A stretch of 64,000 bases of DNA from Pseudoduganella namucuonensis (GTDB lineage Bacteria > Pseudomonadota > Gammaproteobacteria > Burkholderiales > Burkholderiaceae_D). Under the pieces are notes generated by a model. It was not told where the DNA came from, ran no database searches, and saw only the letters and a program-made list of their open reading frames with translations. The translations under genes and the position numbers were made by a program. Each line of letters begins with the position of its first letter. Position 1 is the first letter of the stretch. The stretch covers positions 62,001-126,000 of the forward strand of contig NZ_FPBO01000009.1 of NCBI RefSeq assembly GCF_900116645.1. The letters run 5' to 3'. Shown here one piece after another: positions 47,036 through 56,780 of the stretch.

Positions 47036-49360
47036 ATGCGCCAGTCCAGCATCCCATCGCCGCAGCCCATGCACAGCCTGTCGATCGACGTGGCCGGCAT
47101 GAGCTGCGCCTCCTGCGTGGCGCGCGTGGAAAAGGCGCTGGCGGCCGTGCCCGGCGTGTCCAGCGCCAGCGTCAACCTGGCCACCGAGCGGGCCCAGGTC
47201 GAGTCCAGCGCGCCCATCGAATTCGAACCCCTGCGCGCCGCGCTGGACAAGGCCGGCTACGGCGCCAGCCTGCCCTCGTCGCCGGCGAGCGCCGCCGACA
47301 CCGCCGGCGACGGCCACACGCCCGCCGGCGCGGCCGCCGGGGCGGCCGCCACCGGTCCGGCGCCGCAGTCCTCGGCCCTGTCCGGCGGGCGCGGCGTGCT
47401 CATGGCCGCGCTGCTGTCGCTGCCGCTGCTGGCGCCGATGGCGATGGACGGCCTGGGCTACCACCTGATGATCCCGGCCGCCATCCAGCTGGCGCTGGCC
47501 ACGCCGGTGCAGTTCATGCTGGGCGCGCGCTTCTACCGCGCCGGCTGGCGCGCGTTGCGGGCGGGGACCGGCAATATGGACCTGCTGGTGGCCATCGGCA
47601 CCAGCGCCGCCTATGGCCTCAGCGTGTACCAGATGCTGTCGCCCACCGGCAGCGCGCACAATCTGTACTTCGAGGCGTCGGCGGTGGTGATCACGCTGGT
47701 CCTGCTGGGCAAATGGCTGGAAGGGCGCGCGCGGCGGCAGGCGGCGTCCGCCATCCGCGCGCTGCAAAGCCTGCGGCCGGAGACGGCGCGGGTGCGGCGC
47801 GACGGCGCGGACCATGACCTGCCCGCCGCCCAGGTCAAGGTGGGGGACGTGGTGGTGGTGCGTCCCGGCGAGCGCATCGCCGTGGACGGCGTGGTGATCG
47901 AGGGCGCCAGCGACGTCGACGAGTCACTGCTGACCGGCGAAAGCCTGCCCGTGGCGCGCCACGTGGGAGACCGCGTCACCGGCGGCGCCATCAACGGCGA
48001 CGGCCTGCTGCTGGTGCGCACCGCCGCGGTGGGCGCCGAGACCACGCTGGCGCGCGTGATCCGGCTGGTGGAGGAGGCGCAGGGCGCCAAGGCGCCGGTG
48101 CAGCGGCTGGTGGACAAGGTCAGCGCGGTGTTCGTGCCTGTGGTGCTGGCGCTGGCCGCGCTGACGCAGGCTGGCTGGTGGTTCGGCACCGGCGATATCG
48201 AACGCGCGGTGATCAACGCGGTGGCGGTGCTGGTGATTGCCTGTCCCTGCGCGCTGGGCCTGGCGACGCCCGCCGCCATCATGGCCGGCACCGGCGTGGC
48301 CGCGCGCCACGGCATCCTGATCAAGGACGCCACCGCGCTGGAACTGGCGCATGGCATCACCACCGTGGTGTTCGACAAGACCGGCACCCTCACGCAGGGC
48401 AGGCCGGCGCTGACGGCGCTGATCCCGCACGGCGCGGACGAGGCGCGCCTGCTGCGACTGGCCGCCGCCATGCAGCGCGGCAGCGAGCACGCGCTGGGAC
48501 GCGCGGTGCTGGAGGCCGCCGCCGCCCGCGCGGCCGCCCACGCCGAGGGCGCGTGGATAGGGGACGGCCAGCCCGGCGCCGCCGCGCCCGGGCTGACGGC
48601 CAACGGACTGACCGCGCTGCCCGGCAGGGGCATCTCGGCCAGCGTGGACGGCCTGCCGCTGCTGCTGGGCAGTACGCGGCTGATGCGGGAGCAGCACATC
48701 GACCTGTCGCCGTTGGCGGCGCAGGCGGCCGAGCTGGAGGGCGCCGGCAACACCGTCTCCTGGCTGGCCGACGGCGCGCGCCACCAGTTACTGGGGCTGC
48801 TGGCCTTCGGCGACCCGCTCAAGCCGACGGCCATGAGGGCGGTGGAGCGGCTGCACGCGCGCGGCATCGCCACCGTCATGCTCACCGGCGACAACCAGGG
48901 CGCGGCGGACGCCGTGGCCCGCGCCTTGAACGTGGGCGCCACCGCCGCCAACCTGCTCCCGGACGACAAGACCGGCAGGATCGCGGAGCTCAAGGCGGAG
49001 GGGCGCGTCATCGCCATGGTGGGTGACGGCATCAACGACGCGCCGGCGCTGGCGGCGGCCGACGTGGGCATCGCCATGTCCAGCGGCGCCGACGCCGCCA
49101 TGCACGCGGCGGGCGTGACGCTGATGCGGGGCGACCCGGCGCTGGTGGCCGACGCCATCGACATCTCGCGCCGCACCTTCCGCAAGATCCGCCAGAACCT
49201 GTTCTGGGCCTTCGTCTACAACCTGGCCGGGATACCGCTGGCGGCGGCCGGCCTGCTCAATCCCATGGTGGCCGGCGGCGCGATGGCGCTCAGCTCCGTC
49301 AGCGTGATCTGCAACGCGCTGCTGCTGCGGCGCTGGAAGCCGGGGAGGGGCAAGCCATGA
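47036..49360 (+). CDS. copA: Copper-translocating P1B-type ATPase
   Basis: CopA exports Cu(I) from the cytoplasm using ATP. The 774-residue protein has an N-terminal HMA domain with Cys24 and Cys27 (GMSCASC), and eight expected membrane helices with the CPC metal site ([11 protein letters not shown]) near residue 402. The phosphorylation motif DKTGT is near 446, with the TGES actuator loop and the [10 protein letters not shown] hinge. It is driven by a CueR promoter, and the cueR gene overlaps its stop codon. The linker after the HMA domain is Ala/Gly rich and short; a second HMA is absent. Confidence 0.96.
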   Translation: MRQSSIPSPQPMHSLSIDVAGMSCASCVARVEKALAAVPGVSSASVNLATERAQVESSAPIEFEPLRAALDKAGYGASLPSSPASAADTAGDGHTPAGAAAGAAATGPAPQSSALSGGRGVLMAALLSLPLLAPMAMDGLGYHLMIPAAIQLALATPVQFMLGARFYRAGWRALRAGTGNMDLLVAIGTSAAYGLSVYQMLSPTGSAHNLYFEASAVVITLVLLGKWLEGRARRQAASAIRALQSLRPETARVRRDGADHDLPAAQVKVGDVVVVRPGERIAVDGVVIEGASDVDESLLTGESLPVARHVGDRVTGGAINGDGLLLVRTAAVGAETTLARVIRLVEEAQGAKAPVQRLVDKVSAVFVPVVLALAALTQAGWWFGTGDIERAVINAVAVLVIACPCALGLATPAAIMAGTGVAARHGILIKDATALELAHGITTVVFDKTGTLTQGRPALTALIPHGADEARLLRLAAAMQRGSEHALGRAVLEAAAARAAAHAEGAWIGDGQPGAAAPGLTANGLTALPGRGISASVDGLPLLLGSTRLMREQHIDLSPLAAQAAELEGAGNTVSWLADGARHQLLGLLAFGDPLKPTAMRAVERLHARGIATVMLTGDNQGAADAVARALNVGATAANLLPDDKTGRIAELKAEGRVIAMVGDGINDAPALAAADVGIAMSSGADAAMHAAGVTLMRGDPALVADAIDISRRTFRKIRQNLFWAFVYNLAGIPLAAAGLLNPMVAGGAMALSSVSVICNALLLRRWKPGRGKP

Positions 49361-49749
49361 ACATCGGCCAGGCGGCGAAGGCGAGCGGCGTCAGCGCCAA
49401 GATGATCCGCTACTACGAAAGCATAGGCCTGATGCGCGAGAGCGCGCGCACGGACTCGGGCTACCGCGTGTACGGCGACAAGGACCTGCACGCGTTGCGC
49501 TTCATCAAGCGCGCCAGGAGCCTGGGCTTCCCGCTGGAGCGCATCCGCGAGCTGCTGTCGCTGTGGCAGGACGGCGCGCGCGCCAGCGCCGACGTCAAGC
49601 GCATCGCACTGGCGCACGTGGATGAACTGGACCAGCGCATCCGCGAACTGACCGAGATGCGCGACACCCTCGCCACCCTGGCCGGCTGCTGCCACGGCGA
49701 CCAGCGGCCGGATTGCCCGATTCTGCAAACCCTAGCCACGCCGGCATGA
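49357..49749 (+). CDS. cueR: Copper-responsive MerR-family regulator CueR
   Basis: The 130-residue protein has an N-terminal winged helix ([21 protein letters not shown]), a dimerisation helix, and a C-terminal metal loop with CHGDQRPDC, that is Cys-x7-Cys, as in CueR Cys112 and Cys120. It activates copA and copZ when Cu(I) binds. The ATG at 49357 overlaps the copA TGA (ATGA), so the two are translationally coupled and copper raises its own regulator. Confidence 0.93.
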   Translation: MNIGQAAKASGVSAKMIRYYESIGLMRESARTDSGYRVYGDKDLHALRFIKRARSLGFPLERIRELLSLWQDGARASADVKRIALAHVDELDQRIRELTEMRDTLATLAGCCHGDQRPDCPILQTLATPA

Positions 49750-49771
49750 CAAACGTATAATCGCGGCGTTT

Positions 49772-49975
49772 TGGTGCCCGCGCGCGAACTCCTCGCGCGC
49801 AGTTAAACGGGAAACACGAGCCGCTCGCGCGGCCAGGTGTGCTGCCCCCGCAACGGTAAGCAAGCGCCGTATTCGACGGCAGGCTGTCTCTCGACACCAC
49901 TGTGCCATGGGCATGGGAAGGTGGGACGGTCCGACTTGCCAGCCCGGATACCGGCCAGGACGGGTGGAGGCGAAG
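49772..49975 (+). promoter_or_regulatory. Cobalamin (B12) riboswitch
   Basis: The leader before the TonB-dependent receptor has the core elements in order: a GGGAAaCACG helix, the CCCCCGCAACGGTAA conserved segment near 49845-49860, an AAGGTG element near 49919, and the B12 box GCCAGCCCGGATACCGGCC near 49939-49957. It lies between cueR and the receptor start. It should repress the receptor when adenosylcobalamin is plentiful. Confidence 0.9.
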
Positions 49976-50054
49976 GACGGCGACGTCCGGCGCCTCTGTT
50001 AGCAATCGCGCCTACGGGGAAGTGGGGAGGATTGCCGCTCCGTAGGAACATTCC

Positions 50055-52142
50055 ATGTCTGATCGATACGCCGATGGCGCCGCGCGCGCCGTCGAACCCT
50101 TGCTGTATTCCCTTTCCACCCTGCTCATCGCGCTGTCCCCCGCCGCCGCGCAGGAAACCGCCGCCGCGGCCACCGCGTCGGTGCAGGTGCTGGGCCACTA
50201 CGACAACGGAGTCGGCACCTCCGACGCGGCCAGCCAGGGCGTGGTCACCGCCGCCCTGATCGCCAACCGTCCCGCGCTGCGGCCCGGCGAACTGCTGGAG
50301 TTCGTGCCCGGCGTGATCGTCACCCAGCACAGCGGCGACGGCAAGGCCAACCAGTACTTCCTGCGCGGCTTCAACCTGGACCACGGCACCGATTTCGCCA
50401 CCCACGTGGACGGCATGCCCGTCAACATGCGCACCCACGCGCACGGCCAGGGCTACACCGACCTGAACTTCCTGATCCCCGAACTGGTGGACCGCGTCAG
50501 CTACAAGAAGGGCACCTATTACGCCGACGAGGGCGACTTCTCGTCCGCGGGCGCGGCCCGCATGTCCATCGCCAACAAGGTAAAGGAAGGCACGGCCACC
50601 CTCGCCATGGGAGGGAACGACTACCTGCGCGGCCTGGTCGCCAACTCCATGCCGCTGGCCGGCGGCAACCTGCTGTACGCGCTGGAGCTGGCGCACAACG
50701 ACGGCCCGTGGAGCACCCCCGAATCCTTTCGCAAGCAGGCCGGCGTGCTGCGCTACAGCGCCGGGGCCAGGGACAGCCAGTACAGCGTCACCGCCATGGC
50801 CTACAAGGGCGCATGGCACGCCAGCACCCAGATACCGCTGCGCGCCGTCGACAGCGCCGCCATGCGGCCCTACGACGCGGTCGATCCCAGCGACGGCGGC
50901 GACACCGCGCGCTACAGCCTCTCCTTCGACACCGTCCGCCGCAACGCGGACGGCCAGTTTCGCGCCACTGCCTATGCCGTGCGTTCCGACCTCACGCTAT
51001 TCGGCAACTACACCTACTACCTGGACGATCCGGTCAACGGCGACCAGGCGCGCCAGACCGAGCGCCGCCGCATGCTGGGCTTCGACGTGGCCCAGACCTG
51101 GTTCGGCAAACTGGCGGGCATGGACATGAGCAACCGCGTCGGCCTGCAGGCGCGGCACGACGACATCGCCCCGCTGGCGCTGTACGCCACGTCGCGGCAG
51201 CGCGTGGTGCGCACCATCAGCGAATCGCGGGTGAAGGAGGGCAGCGCGGGCCTGTGGTTCGACAACACCCTGCAGTGGAACGACTGGCTGCGCACCGTGG
51301 CCGGCGCGCGCTACGACAGCTACCGCTTCGATGTGGCCAGCGACATCGCCGAGAACAGCGGCAAGGTGGACGCCCACATCGCCTCGCCCAAGCTGGCGGT
51401 GGTGCTGGGGCCATGGAACAAGACCGAGTTCTTCGTCAACGCCGGCGCAGGCTTCCACAGCAACGACGCGCGCGGCACCACCGTGCACCTGACGCCGAAG
51501 GAGCGCGAGCCCGCCGAGCCGGTCACGCCGCTGGTGCGCACGCGCGGCTCCGAGGTGGGCGTGCGCACGGAACTGGCGCCGGGCCTGCAAAGCTCGATCG
51601 CGCTGTGGCGGCTGCGTTCGGCCTCCGAGCTGGTGTTCTCCGGCGACGCCGGCGACACCGCGCCCAGCCGCGGCAGCCAGCGTTCCGGCGTGGAGCTGAA
51701 CAACCACTACATCGCCAACAGCTGGCTGCTGTTCGACCTGGACCTGGCGTACTCGCGCGCCCGCTACACGGAAACCGACGCGGCGGGCGGCCACATCCCG
51801 GGCGCGGTCGGCAAGGTGGCCTCGTTCGGCGCCACGGTGCACGACCTGGGGCCGTGGTCCGGCGCCTTCCAGCTGCGCTACTTCGGCCCGCGCCCGCTGA
51901 TCGAGGACGACAGCCGGCGCTCGGCCTCCAGCGCCATCGCCTACCTGCGCACCAGCTACAAGCTAAGCCGCCGCTGGCAGCTGTCGCTGGACATCTTCAA
52001 CCTGTTCAACCGCCGCATCAACGACATCGACTACTACTACGCGTCGCGCCTGCCGGGCGAGCCGGCCGGGGGCGTGGAGGACATGCACTTCCATCCGGCC
52101 GAGCCGCGCTCCTACCGCCTGACGCTGAAGGCCGGCTTCTAA
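50055..52142 (+). CDS. TonB-dependent receptor under cobalamin riboswitch
   Basis: The 695-residue outer-membrane protein has a signal peptide (about 1-33, ending PAAAQ). The plug domain (about 50-190) has LLEFVPGVIVTQHSGDGKANQYFLRGFN, written here in parts: FVPGVIVTQHSGD then YFLRGFNLDHGTD. A beta-barrel ends in LKAGF with a terminal Phe. The plug motif DGMPVNMRTHAHGQGYTDLN contains a His-rich stretch. It is not a close BtuB match by eye, but the riboswitch indicates cobalamin or a corrinoid, or possibly cobalt. No vitamin B12 biosynthesis gene is nearby. Confidence 0.88.
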   Translation: MSDRYADGAARAVEPLLYSLSTLLIALSPAAAQETAAAATASVQVLGHYDNGVGTSDAASQGVVTAALIANRPALRPGELLEFVPGVIVTQHSGDGKANQYFLRGFNLDHGTDFATHVDGMPVNMRTHAHGQGYTDLNFLIPELVDRVSYKKGTYYADEGDFSSAGAARMSIANKVKEGTATLAMGGNDYLRGLVANSMPLAGGNLLYALELAHNDGPWSTPESFRKQAGVLRYSAGARDSQYSVTAMAYKGAWHASTQIPLRAVDSAAMRPYDAVDPSDGGDTARYSLSFDTVRRNADGQFRATAYAVRSDLTLFGNYTYYLDDPVNGDQARQTERRRMLGFDVAQTWFGKLAGMDMSNRVGLQARHDDIAPLALYATSRQRVVRTISESRVKEGSAGLWFDNTLQWNDWLRTVAGARYDSYRFDVASDIAENSGKVDAHIASPKLAVVLGPWNKTEFFVNAGAGFHSNDARGTTVHLTPKEREPAEPVTPLVRTRGSEVGVRTELAPGLQSSIALWRLRSASELVFSGDAGDTAPSRGSQRSGVELNNHYIANSWLLFDLDLAYSRARYTETDAAGGHIPGAVGKVASFGATVHDLGPWSGAFQLRYFGPRPLIEDDSRRSASSAIAYLRTSYKLSRRWQLSLDIFNLFNRRINDIDYYYASRLPGEPAGGVEDMHFHPAEPRSYRLTLKAGF

Positions 52143-52162
52143 GCGGCGCTTCGGCCAGGCGC

Positions 52163-52927
52163 TCAGGCCCGGGCGAACATCCACACCGTCAGCGCGGCGC
52201 CCACCAGCACCACGAAGCCGCGCATGACCTTCTCGGGCATGCGGTGGATCAGCCAGGAGCCGCACAGGCCGCCCGCGACGCCGCCCACGCACAGGGCCAG
52301 CGCGGCCGGCCAACTGATCATGCCGGAGAAGGCGAAGATCAGGGTGGCGGAGGCGTTCATCGCCATCGCCAGCATGTTCTTGGTGGCGGTGGCCATGCGG
52401 ATCTGCTGGCCGGCGATGGTCAGCGCGGCCAGCATCAGGAAGCCGATGCCGCCGCCGAAGTAGCCGCCGTAGATGGCGATGCAGGTCTGCACCGCCACCA
52501 GCACGCCGGTGGGCATGGCGCTCACCGCGTGCAGCGGCTTGCTGCGGAAGCTGCCCCAGGCGAACACCGAGGTGGCGAACAGCACCAGCCACGGCACCAG
52601 TTTGGCGAAGAAGGTCGGCGGCGTGATCATCAGCAGGATGGCGCCCAGGATGCCTCCGCCGAAGCTGATGCCGATCAGCTGCTTGAACGACAGGCCGGCC
52701 ACGCCGCCCGCCAGCTTGCGCCCCGCGATGGCGGACGTGGTCTGGCTGGGGAACATCGCGATGGTGGACGTCATGTTCGCCGCCACCGGGTTCAGGCCCG
52801 CCAGCAGCAGGGCGGGGAAGGTGATGAACGAGCCGCCCCCCGCCAGCGCGTTCTGCACGCCGGCGAACAGGCCGACGGCGGCGAGAATGAGAACGGTGTG
52901 TAATTCCAGGGCGGGGACGGCGGGCAT
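52163..52927 (-). CDS. TauE/SafE family membrane protein
   Basis: The 254-residue protein has seven to eight hydrophobic helices. The family features are GVQNALAGGGSFITFPALLLAG near residue 22, GGGIGFLMLAALTIAG near 145, and the second half with SWPAALALCVGG. TauE/SafE proteins move small anions such as sulphite or sulphoacetate; the substrate here is unknown. I used the ATG at 52927 and not longer upstream alternatives that overlap the GST gene. It is convergent with the TonB receptor gene. A role linked to the riboswitch-controlled receptor is not shown. Confidence 0.82.
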   Translation of the reverse strand: MPAVPALELHTVLILAAVGLFAGVQNALAGGGSFITFPALLLAGLNPVAANMTSTIAMFPSQTTSAIAGRKLAGGVAGLSFKQLIGISFGGGILGAILLMITPPTFFAKLVPWLVLFATSVFAWGSFRSKPLHAVSAMPTGVLVAVQTCIAIYGGYFGGGIGFLMLAALTIAGQQIRMATATKNMLAMAMNASATLIFAFSGMISWPAALALCVGGVAGGLCGSWLIHRMPEKVMRGFVVLVGAALTVWMFARA

Positions 52928-53059
52928 AAGAAGAGGGAGGAATGGAGGCCGCTCGATTATAGCCTTCCGGGATGCGCGCAGGCCGGTGATGGCGAAAGGC
53001 GTGCGGCGCCGCGGCCGGCGTTCCGGCATCATATGGAGCTCGGGGAAAGGAGGCGTGTG

Positions 53060-53776
53060 ATGGTTTATGAACTGTATTACTGGCCGACGATACAAGGCCG
53101 TGGCGAATTCGTGCGGCTGGCGCTGGAGGAGGCCGGCGCGGCATACAAGGACGTGGCGCGCCAAAAGAACGGCATGCCGCCCACCATGGCGTCGATCGAC
53201 CCGTCGAAGGAAGAACATCCGTCCTTCGCCCCGCCGGTCCTGCGGGCCGGGGAACTGCTGATAGGCCAGACCGCCAACATCCTGCTCTACCTTGGCCGCA
53301 AGCACGGCCTCGCGCCGCGCGCCGAAGCCGGCTGGCTATGGGCGCACCAGCTGCAGCTGACGATCGCCGACGTCGTCAACGAAGCCCACGACACGCACCA
53401 TCCGGTTTCCACCAACCTGTATTACGAGGACCAGAAGAAAGAGGCGAAGAAACGCGCCCGGGACTTCACGGCGGAGCGCATCCCGAAATACCTGGGCTAC
53501 TTCGAGCAGGTCCTGCAAAACAATCCGGGCCGGGGCGGCTTCATGGTGGGCTCGCGCCTGAGCCATGTGGACCTGTCGCTGTTCCAGTTGATCGAAGGCC
53601 TGCGCTATGCCTTCCCGAAGGCGATGGCCAGGCTGGAGCCAGGGTGGCCGGGACTGGTGGCGCTGCGCGACAAGGTCGAGCGGCGCCCCAACATCGCGGC
53701 CTATCTCAAGTCGAAGCGGCGGATTCCCTTCAACGAGGAAGGCATCTTCCGCCGCTATCCAGAGCTGGAAGACTAG
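53060..53776 (+). CDS. Glutathione S-transferase family protein
   Basis: The 238-residue protein begins MVYELYYWPTIQGRGEFVRLALEEAG, the thioredoxin-fold N terminus of sigma/pi-like GSTs, with the conserved Tyr near residue 7. The helical C-terminal domain includes SRLSHVDLSLFQLIEGL. A strong AAAGGAGG ribosome site precedes the ATG. The stop codon overlaps that of copZ on the other strand by 3 bases within CTAG, an extremely tight convergent pair. A role in stress or metal response is only suggested by the neighbours. Confidence 0.87.
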   Translation: MVYELYYWPTIQGRGEFVRLALEEAGAAYKDVARQKNGMPPTMASIDPSKEEHPSFAPPVLRAGELLIGQTANILLYLGRKHGLAPRAEAGWLWAHQLQLTIADVVNEAHDTHHPVSTNLYYEDQKKEAKKRARDFTAERIPKYLGYFEQVLQNNPGRGGFMVGSRLSHVDLSLFQLIEGLRYAFPKAMARLEPGWPGLVALRDKVERRPNIAAYLKSKRRIPFNEEGIFRRYPELED

Positions 53777-53973
53777 CGCGCCGCCGTCACCGGGAAGCCC
53801 GCGGCGACCACCGCCGCCGTCACATCCGCCAGCGCCGCCGACGACGCGACCTTGACCTGTTTGCTCGCCAGGTCGACGTCCACCGTGGCGCTTCCGTCCA
53901 GCGCCTTCACGGCCTTGGTCACGCTCGCCACGCAGTGGCCGCAGCTCATTTCCTGCACTTCAAGTTGATACAT
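53773..53973 (-). CDS. copZ: Copper chaperone CopZ (HMA domain)
   Basis: The 66-residue protein is a single HMA domain with the metal site Cys11-x-x-Cys14 (EMSCGHC). CopZ carries Cu(I) to CopA and to regulators. A CueR-type promoter lies directly upstream on the same strand (54004-54034), so it is a separate transcription unit of the same regulon as copA-cueR. The ATG at 53973 has the ribosome site GAGGAGG. Confidence 0.93.
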   Translation of the reverse strand: MYQLEVQEMSCGHCVASVTKAVKALDGSATVDVDLASKQVKVASSAALADVTAAVVAAGFPVTAAR

Positions 53974-54003
53974 GGTGGTCCTCCTCGGGTTGGGTACGCT
54001 TGC

Positions 54004-54034
54004 ACTGTAATGCTTCCCACGGTGGGAAGGTCAA
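54004..54034 (-). promoter_or_regulatory. CueR-type promoter of copZ
   Basis: Read on the minus strand, TTGACC (54034-54029) and TACAGT (54009-54004) are spaced by 19 bases, with the dyad ACCTTCC...GGAAGCA between. It matches the copA promoter at 46975-47005. Confidence 0.85.
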
Positions 54035-54125
54035 GCCGAATGACCGGAAGTCCCCTTAAGCAAGCTCAAGTGCAAACACGCTTCTGCGTGCTCCCATCAG
54101 GGTGTAATATTTCCGGGAGCGTTAC

Positions 54126-54308
54126 ATGCACAGTGCGTTTCTTATCCGTCGCCTGCTGGCGGCAGGATGGTGTCACGTGTCCACGCGGGGCAGCCATTGG
54201 AAGTTCAGGCATCCGACTTCGGGCCAGACCGTTATCGTGCCGCATCCAAGAAAGGATCTGCCGATAGGTACGGTGCAGAGCATTTTGAAACAGGCAAATC
54301 TCAAGTGA
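54126..54308 (+). CDS. hicA: HicA mRNA interferase toxin
   Basis: The 60-residue protein has the HicA double-stranded RNA-binding fold with the catalytic His24 in RGSHWKF, followed by HPRKDLPIGT and SILKQANL. HicA cleaves mRNA when not held by HicB. The start ATG at 54126 gives a normal length. A -10-like TAATAT (54105-54110) lies between GCTCCC and GGGAGC arms (54090-54095, 54115-54120), and a CACGC/GCGTG dyad sits at 54077-54090; these could be the operator. hicB follows 8 bases downstream. Confidence 0.93.
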   Translation: MHSAFLIRRLLAAGWCHVSTRGSHWKFRHPTSGQTVIVPHPRKDLPIGTVQSILKQANLK

Positions 54309-54316
54309 GGACCGGT

Positions 54317-54592
54317 ATGTATTATCCACTCTACGTATGGAAAGATAGTGGTAGCGCCTACGGCGCCACGTTTCCGGACTTGCCGGGCGTGAATACCGCC
54401 GCTGACGAAATCGAGGATTTGCCGGCGATGGCGCAAGAGGCTGTCGAATGCATGTACGACGGCGAGGACAGCATGCCGCCTGCCTCCCCGATCGAGCATT
54501 GGAAGGACTCAAAGGACTATCAGAGCGGCTTCTGGATGCTCATTGACATAAATCTCGCGCAGATACCTCGAAAGAACCATCGAACGACCTGA
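54317..54592 (+). CDS. hicB: HicB-like antitoxin, shortened, without DNA-binding domain
   Basis: The 91-residue protein has the N-terminal RNase H-like HicB domain with YGATFPDLPGVNTAADE and a DLPAMAQEAVECM helix. The C-terminal ribbon-helix-helix or helix-turn-helix, normally at about 90-140, is missing; the protein stops just after FWMLIDINLAQ with a short basic tail. In an alternate frame the next codons read R-Y-L-E-R-T-I-E-R, which could be the start of the lost domain, so a frameshift is possible. It may still neutralise HicA but probably cannot autoregulate. Confidence 0.85.
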   Translation: MYYPLYVWKDSGSAYGATFPDLPGVNTAADEIEDLPAMAQEAVECMYDGEDSMPPASPIEHWKDSKDYQSGFWMLIDINLAQIPRKNHRTT

Positions 54593-54616
54593 TCCTAAAC
54601 ACAGCGGTCCATGTAA

Positions 54617-54650
54617 AAAGCCCCGCGCGCCTTTCGGCGCGCGGGGCTTT
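54617..54650 (-). terminator. Terminator after the PIN-PhoH gene (minus strand)
   Basis: A 14-bp perfect stem (54617-54630 with 54637-54650) is followed on the minus strand by a run of T. On the plus strand only three T follow, so it works mainly for the PhoH gene. Confidence 0.85.
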
Positions 54651-54667
54651 CGTTGGGACGCGAAGGC

Positions 54668-56575
54668 TTACAGCACGTCGCTCGCGTGGTCCGCCAGGCG
54701 CGAACGCTCGCCGCGCGCCAGGGTCACGTGGCCGCTGTGCGACCAGCCCTTGAAGCGGTCCACCACGTAGGTCAGGCCGCTCGAACCCTCGGTCAGGTAC
54801 GGCGTGTCGATCTGCGCGATGTTGCCCAGGCAGAGGATCTTGGTGCCGGGACCGGCGCGCGTCACCAGGGTCTTGACCTGCTTCGGCGTCAAGTTCTGCG
54901 CCTCGTCGATGATCAGGAACTTGTTGACGAAGGTGCGGCCGCGCATGAAGTTGAGCGACTTGATCTTGATGCGCGAACGGATCAGGTCCTGCGTCGCCGC
55001 GCGGCCCCATTCGCCGCCGTCCGAGTCGGACTTGTTCAGCACTTCCAGGTTGTCGTCGAAGGCGCCCATCCACGGCGACATCTTCTCCTCCTCGGTGCCA
55101 GGCAGGAAGCCGATGTCCTCGCCCACCGGCACCGTGACGCGGGTGACGATGATCTCGTTGTACAGCTTGGTCTCCAGCACCTGCGCCAAGCCGGCCGCCA
55201 GGGCCAGCAGGGTCTTGCCGGTGCCGGCCTGGCCCAGCAGGGTGACGAAGTCGCACTCGGGGTTCATCAACAGGTTCAGCGCGAAGTTCTGCTCGCGGTT
55301 GCGCGCGGTCACGCCCCACACGCTGTTCTTGTTGTGCGAGTAGTCGCGCAGGGTCTGCAGCACGGCGGTCTTGCCGTTGATCTGCTTGACCTGGCCGTAG
55401 AACGAGGCCTCGCCGTTGTTCGGCTCCAGGAACACGAACTGGTTCACCAGCAGCGACGGCACGAACGGGCCGGTCACGCGGTAGAACGTGGCGCTCTGGC
55501 CGTTCTTGTTCTCCTGCCAGGACTCCATGTCCTTGCCATGCTTGTCCCAGAAGTCGTTCGGCAGCTGGACGATGCCCGAGTACAGCAGGTCGGTGTCTTC
55601 CAGCACGTGGTCGTTGAAGTAGTCCTCGGCCGGCAGGCCCAGCGCGCGCGCCTTGATGCGCATGTTGATGTCCTTGGACACCAGCACCACCGCGCGGCCC
55701 GGCTGGTCCGCCTCCAGCGAACGCACCACGGCCAGGATCTGGTTGTCGGCCTTGCCTTGCGGGAGGCCCTCGGGCAGGTCCGCCACTTGCAGCTTGGTCT
55801 GGAAGAACATGCGGCCCTTGGCGTCCTTGTTGCCCAGCTTGGACAGCGGGATGCCGTTCTCGATCGCGTCGTCGTCGGTGTCGGCCACCAGCGCGTCCAA
55901 CGTGCGCGACACCTGGCGCGCGTTGCGGGCGACCTCGGACATGCCCTTCTTGTGGTTGTCCAGCTCCTCCAGCGTCATCATCGGCAGGTAGACGTCGTGC
56001 TCCTCGAAGCGGAACAGCGACGATGGATCGTGCATCAGCACGTTCGTGTCGAGCACGAACAGCTTGGTGGTGCCGACCTGGTCCGCGTGGCGGCTGGTCG
56101 ACGATTTCAGTTGCAGCTCCACCGGCTTGTGCTTGACCGGATGCGGCGCCTCCACCGCCACCGGCGGGGTTTTGCCGCGCGGCGACTTGGCCTTGGTTTT
56201 GGTTTGCGGGACGTCGTCCAGCTCGGGCACGGGCGCCGGGGCGGGCGCGGCCTTGAGCAGGGCGGCCTTTTTCGGGGCCGACTTCTTGGCGGCCGGAACC
56301 AGCGCCGGGGCCGGGGCGGGCGCGGCGGCGACGGCCGGTTTGACGGCGACCGGCTTGGTGGCGGCCGTCTTGACGACGGCGGGCGCCGGCACCGGAACGA
56401 CCACGGCTTTGGCGGCCTTCGCCGCCGGCACCGCCTTGACGGATGCCTTCTTCGGCGCCGGCGGCGCCTCTTCTATTTCAACGGGCAAAGGCAGGGGGCG
56501 CGCGCCGCTGGCCTTCGGGTAATCTTTAGCGAGCAACAACGTGGCTGGCTTGGTTGGCAGTTTTGGCAGTGGCAT
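54668..56575 (-). CDS. PIN domain-PhoH family ATPase (PhoH2 type)
   Basis: The 635-residue protein starts with an Ala/Pro/Lys-rich low-complexity segment (about 1-185). A PIN endonuclease domain follows (about 195-320), with KLFVLDTNVLMHDP and LEELDNHK and acidic residues. A linker and the PhoH P-loop ATPase (about 420-630) follow, with GQAGTGKTLLALAAG near 447 and FLIIDEAQNLTPKQVKTL. PhoH2 proteins act as RNA-unwinding ribonucleases in actinobacteria. The activity is inferred from that family. The long N-terminal extension is unusual. Confidence 0.9.
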   Translation of the reverse strand: MPLPKLPTKPATLLLAKDYPKASGARPLPLPVEIEEAPPAPKKASVKAVPAAKAAKAVVVPVPAPAVVKTAATKPVAVKPAVAAAPAPAPALVPAAKKSAPKKAALLKAAPAPAPVPELDDVPQTKTKAKSPRGKTPPVAVEAPHPVKHKPVELQLKSSTSRHADQVGTTKLFVLDTNVLMHDPSSLFRFEEHDVYLPMMTLEELDNHKKGMSEVARNARQVSRTLDALVADTDDDAIENGIPLSKLGNKDAKGRMFFQTKLQVADLPEGLPQGKADNQILAVVRSLEADQPGRAVVLVSKDINMRIKARALGLPAEDYFNDHVLEDTDLLYSGIVQLPNDFWDKHGKDMESWQENKNGQSATFYRVTGPFVPSLLVNQFVFLEPNNGEASFYGQVKQINGKTAVLQTLRDYSHNKNSVWGVTARNREQNFALNLLMNPECDFVTLLGQAGTGKTLLALAAGLAQVLETKLYNEIIVTRVTVPVGEDIGFLPGTEEEKMSPWMGAFDDNLEVLNKSDSDGGEWGRAATQDLIRSRIKIKSLNFMRGRTFVNKFLIIDEAQNLTPKQVKTLVTRAGPGTKILCLGNIAQIDTPYLTEGSSGLTYVVDRFKGWSHSGHVTLARGERSRLADHASDVL

Positions 56576-56780
56576 CAGGATCTCGATCTAAAAATAGCTT
56601 GAAGGGTCCGCCCATTGGACACACCGCGCAGATAGCGGCGCATGGGGTGGATGCTGGCGAAACGGTATAAGACTGCCTGCGGGCGGGGAGCGCCCGGATG
56701 TGGTGTACCGGGGGGCGGCAGCAGCCGCCGGGTACAGTTGGAGGGAGAACTTTGCGAACTCAAAATCAGATTTACACGCT

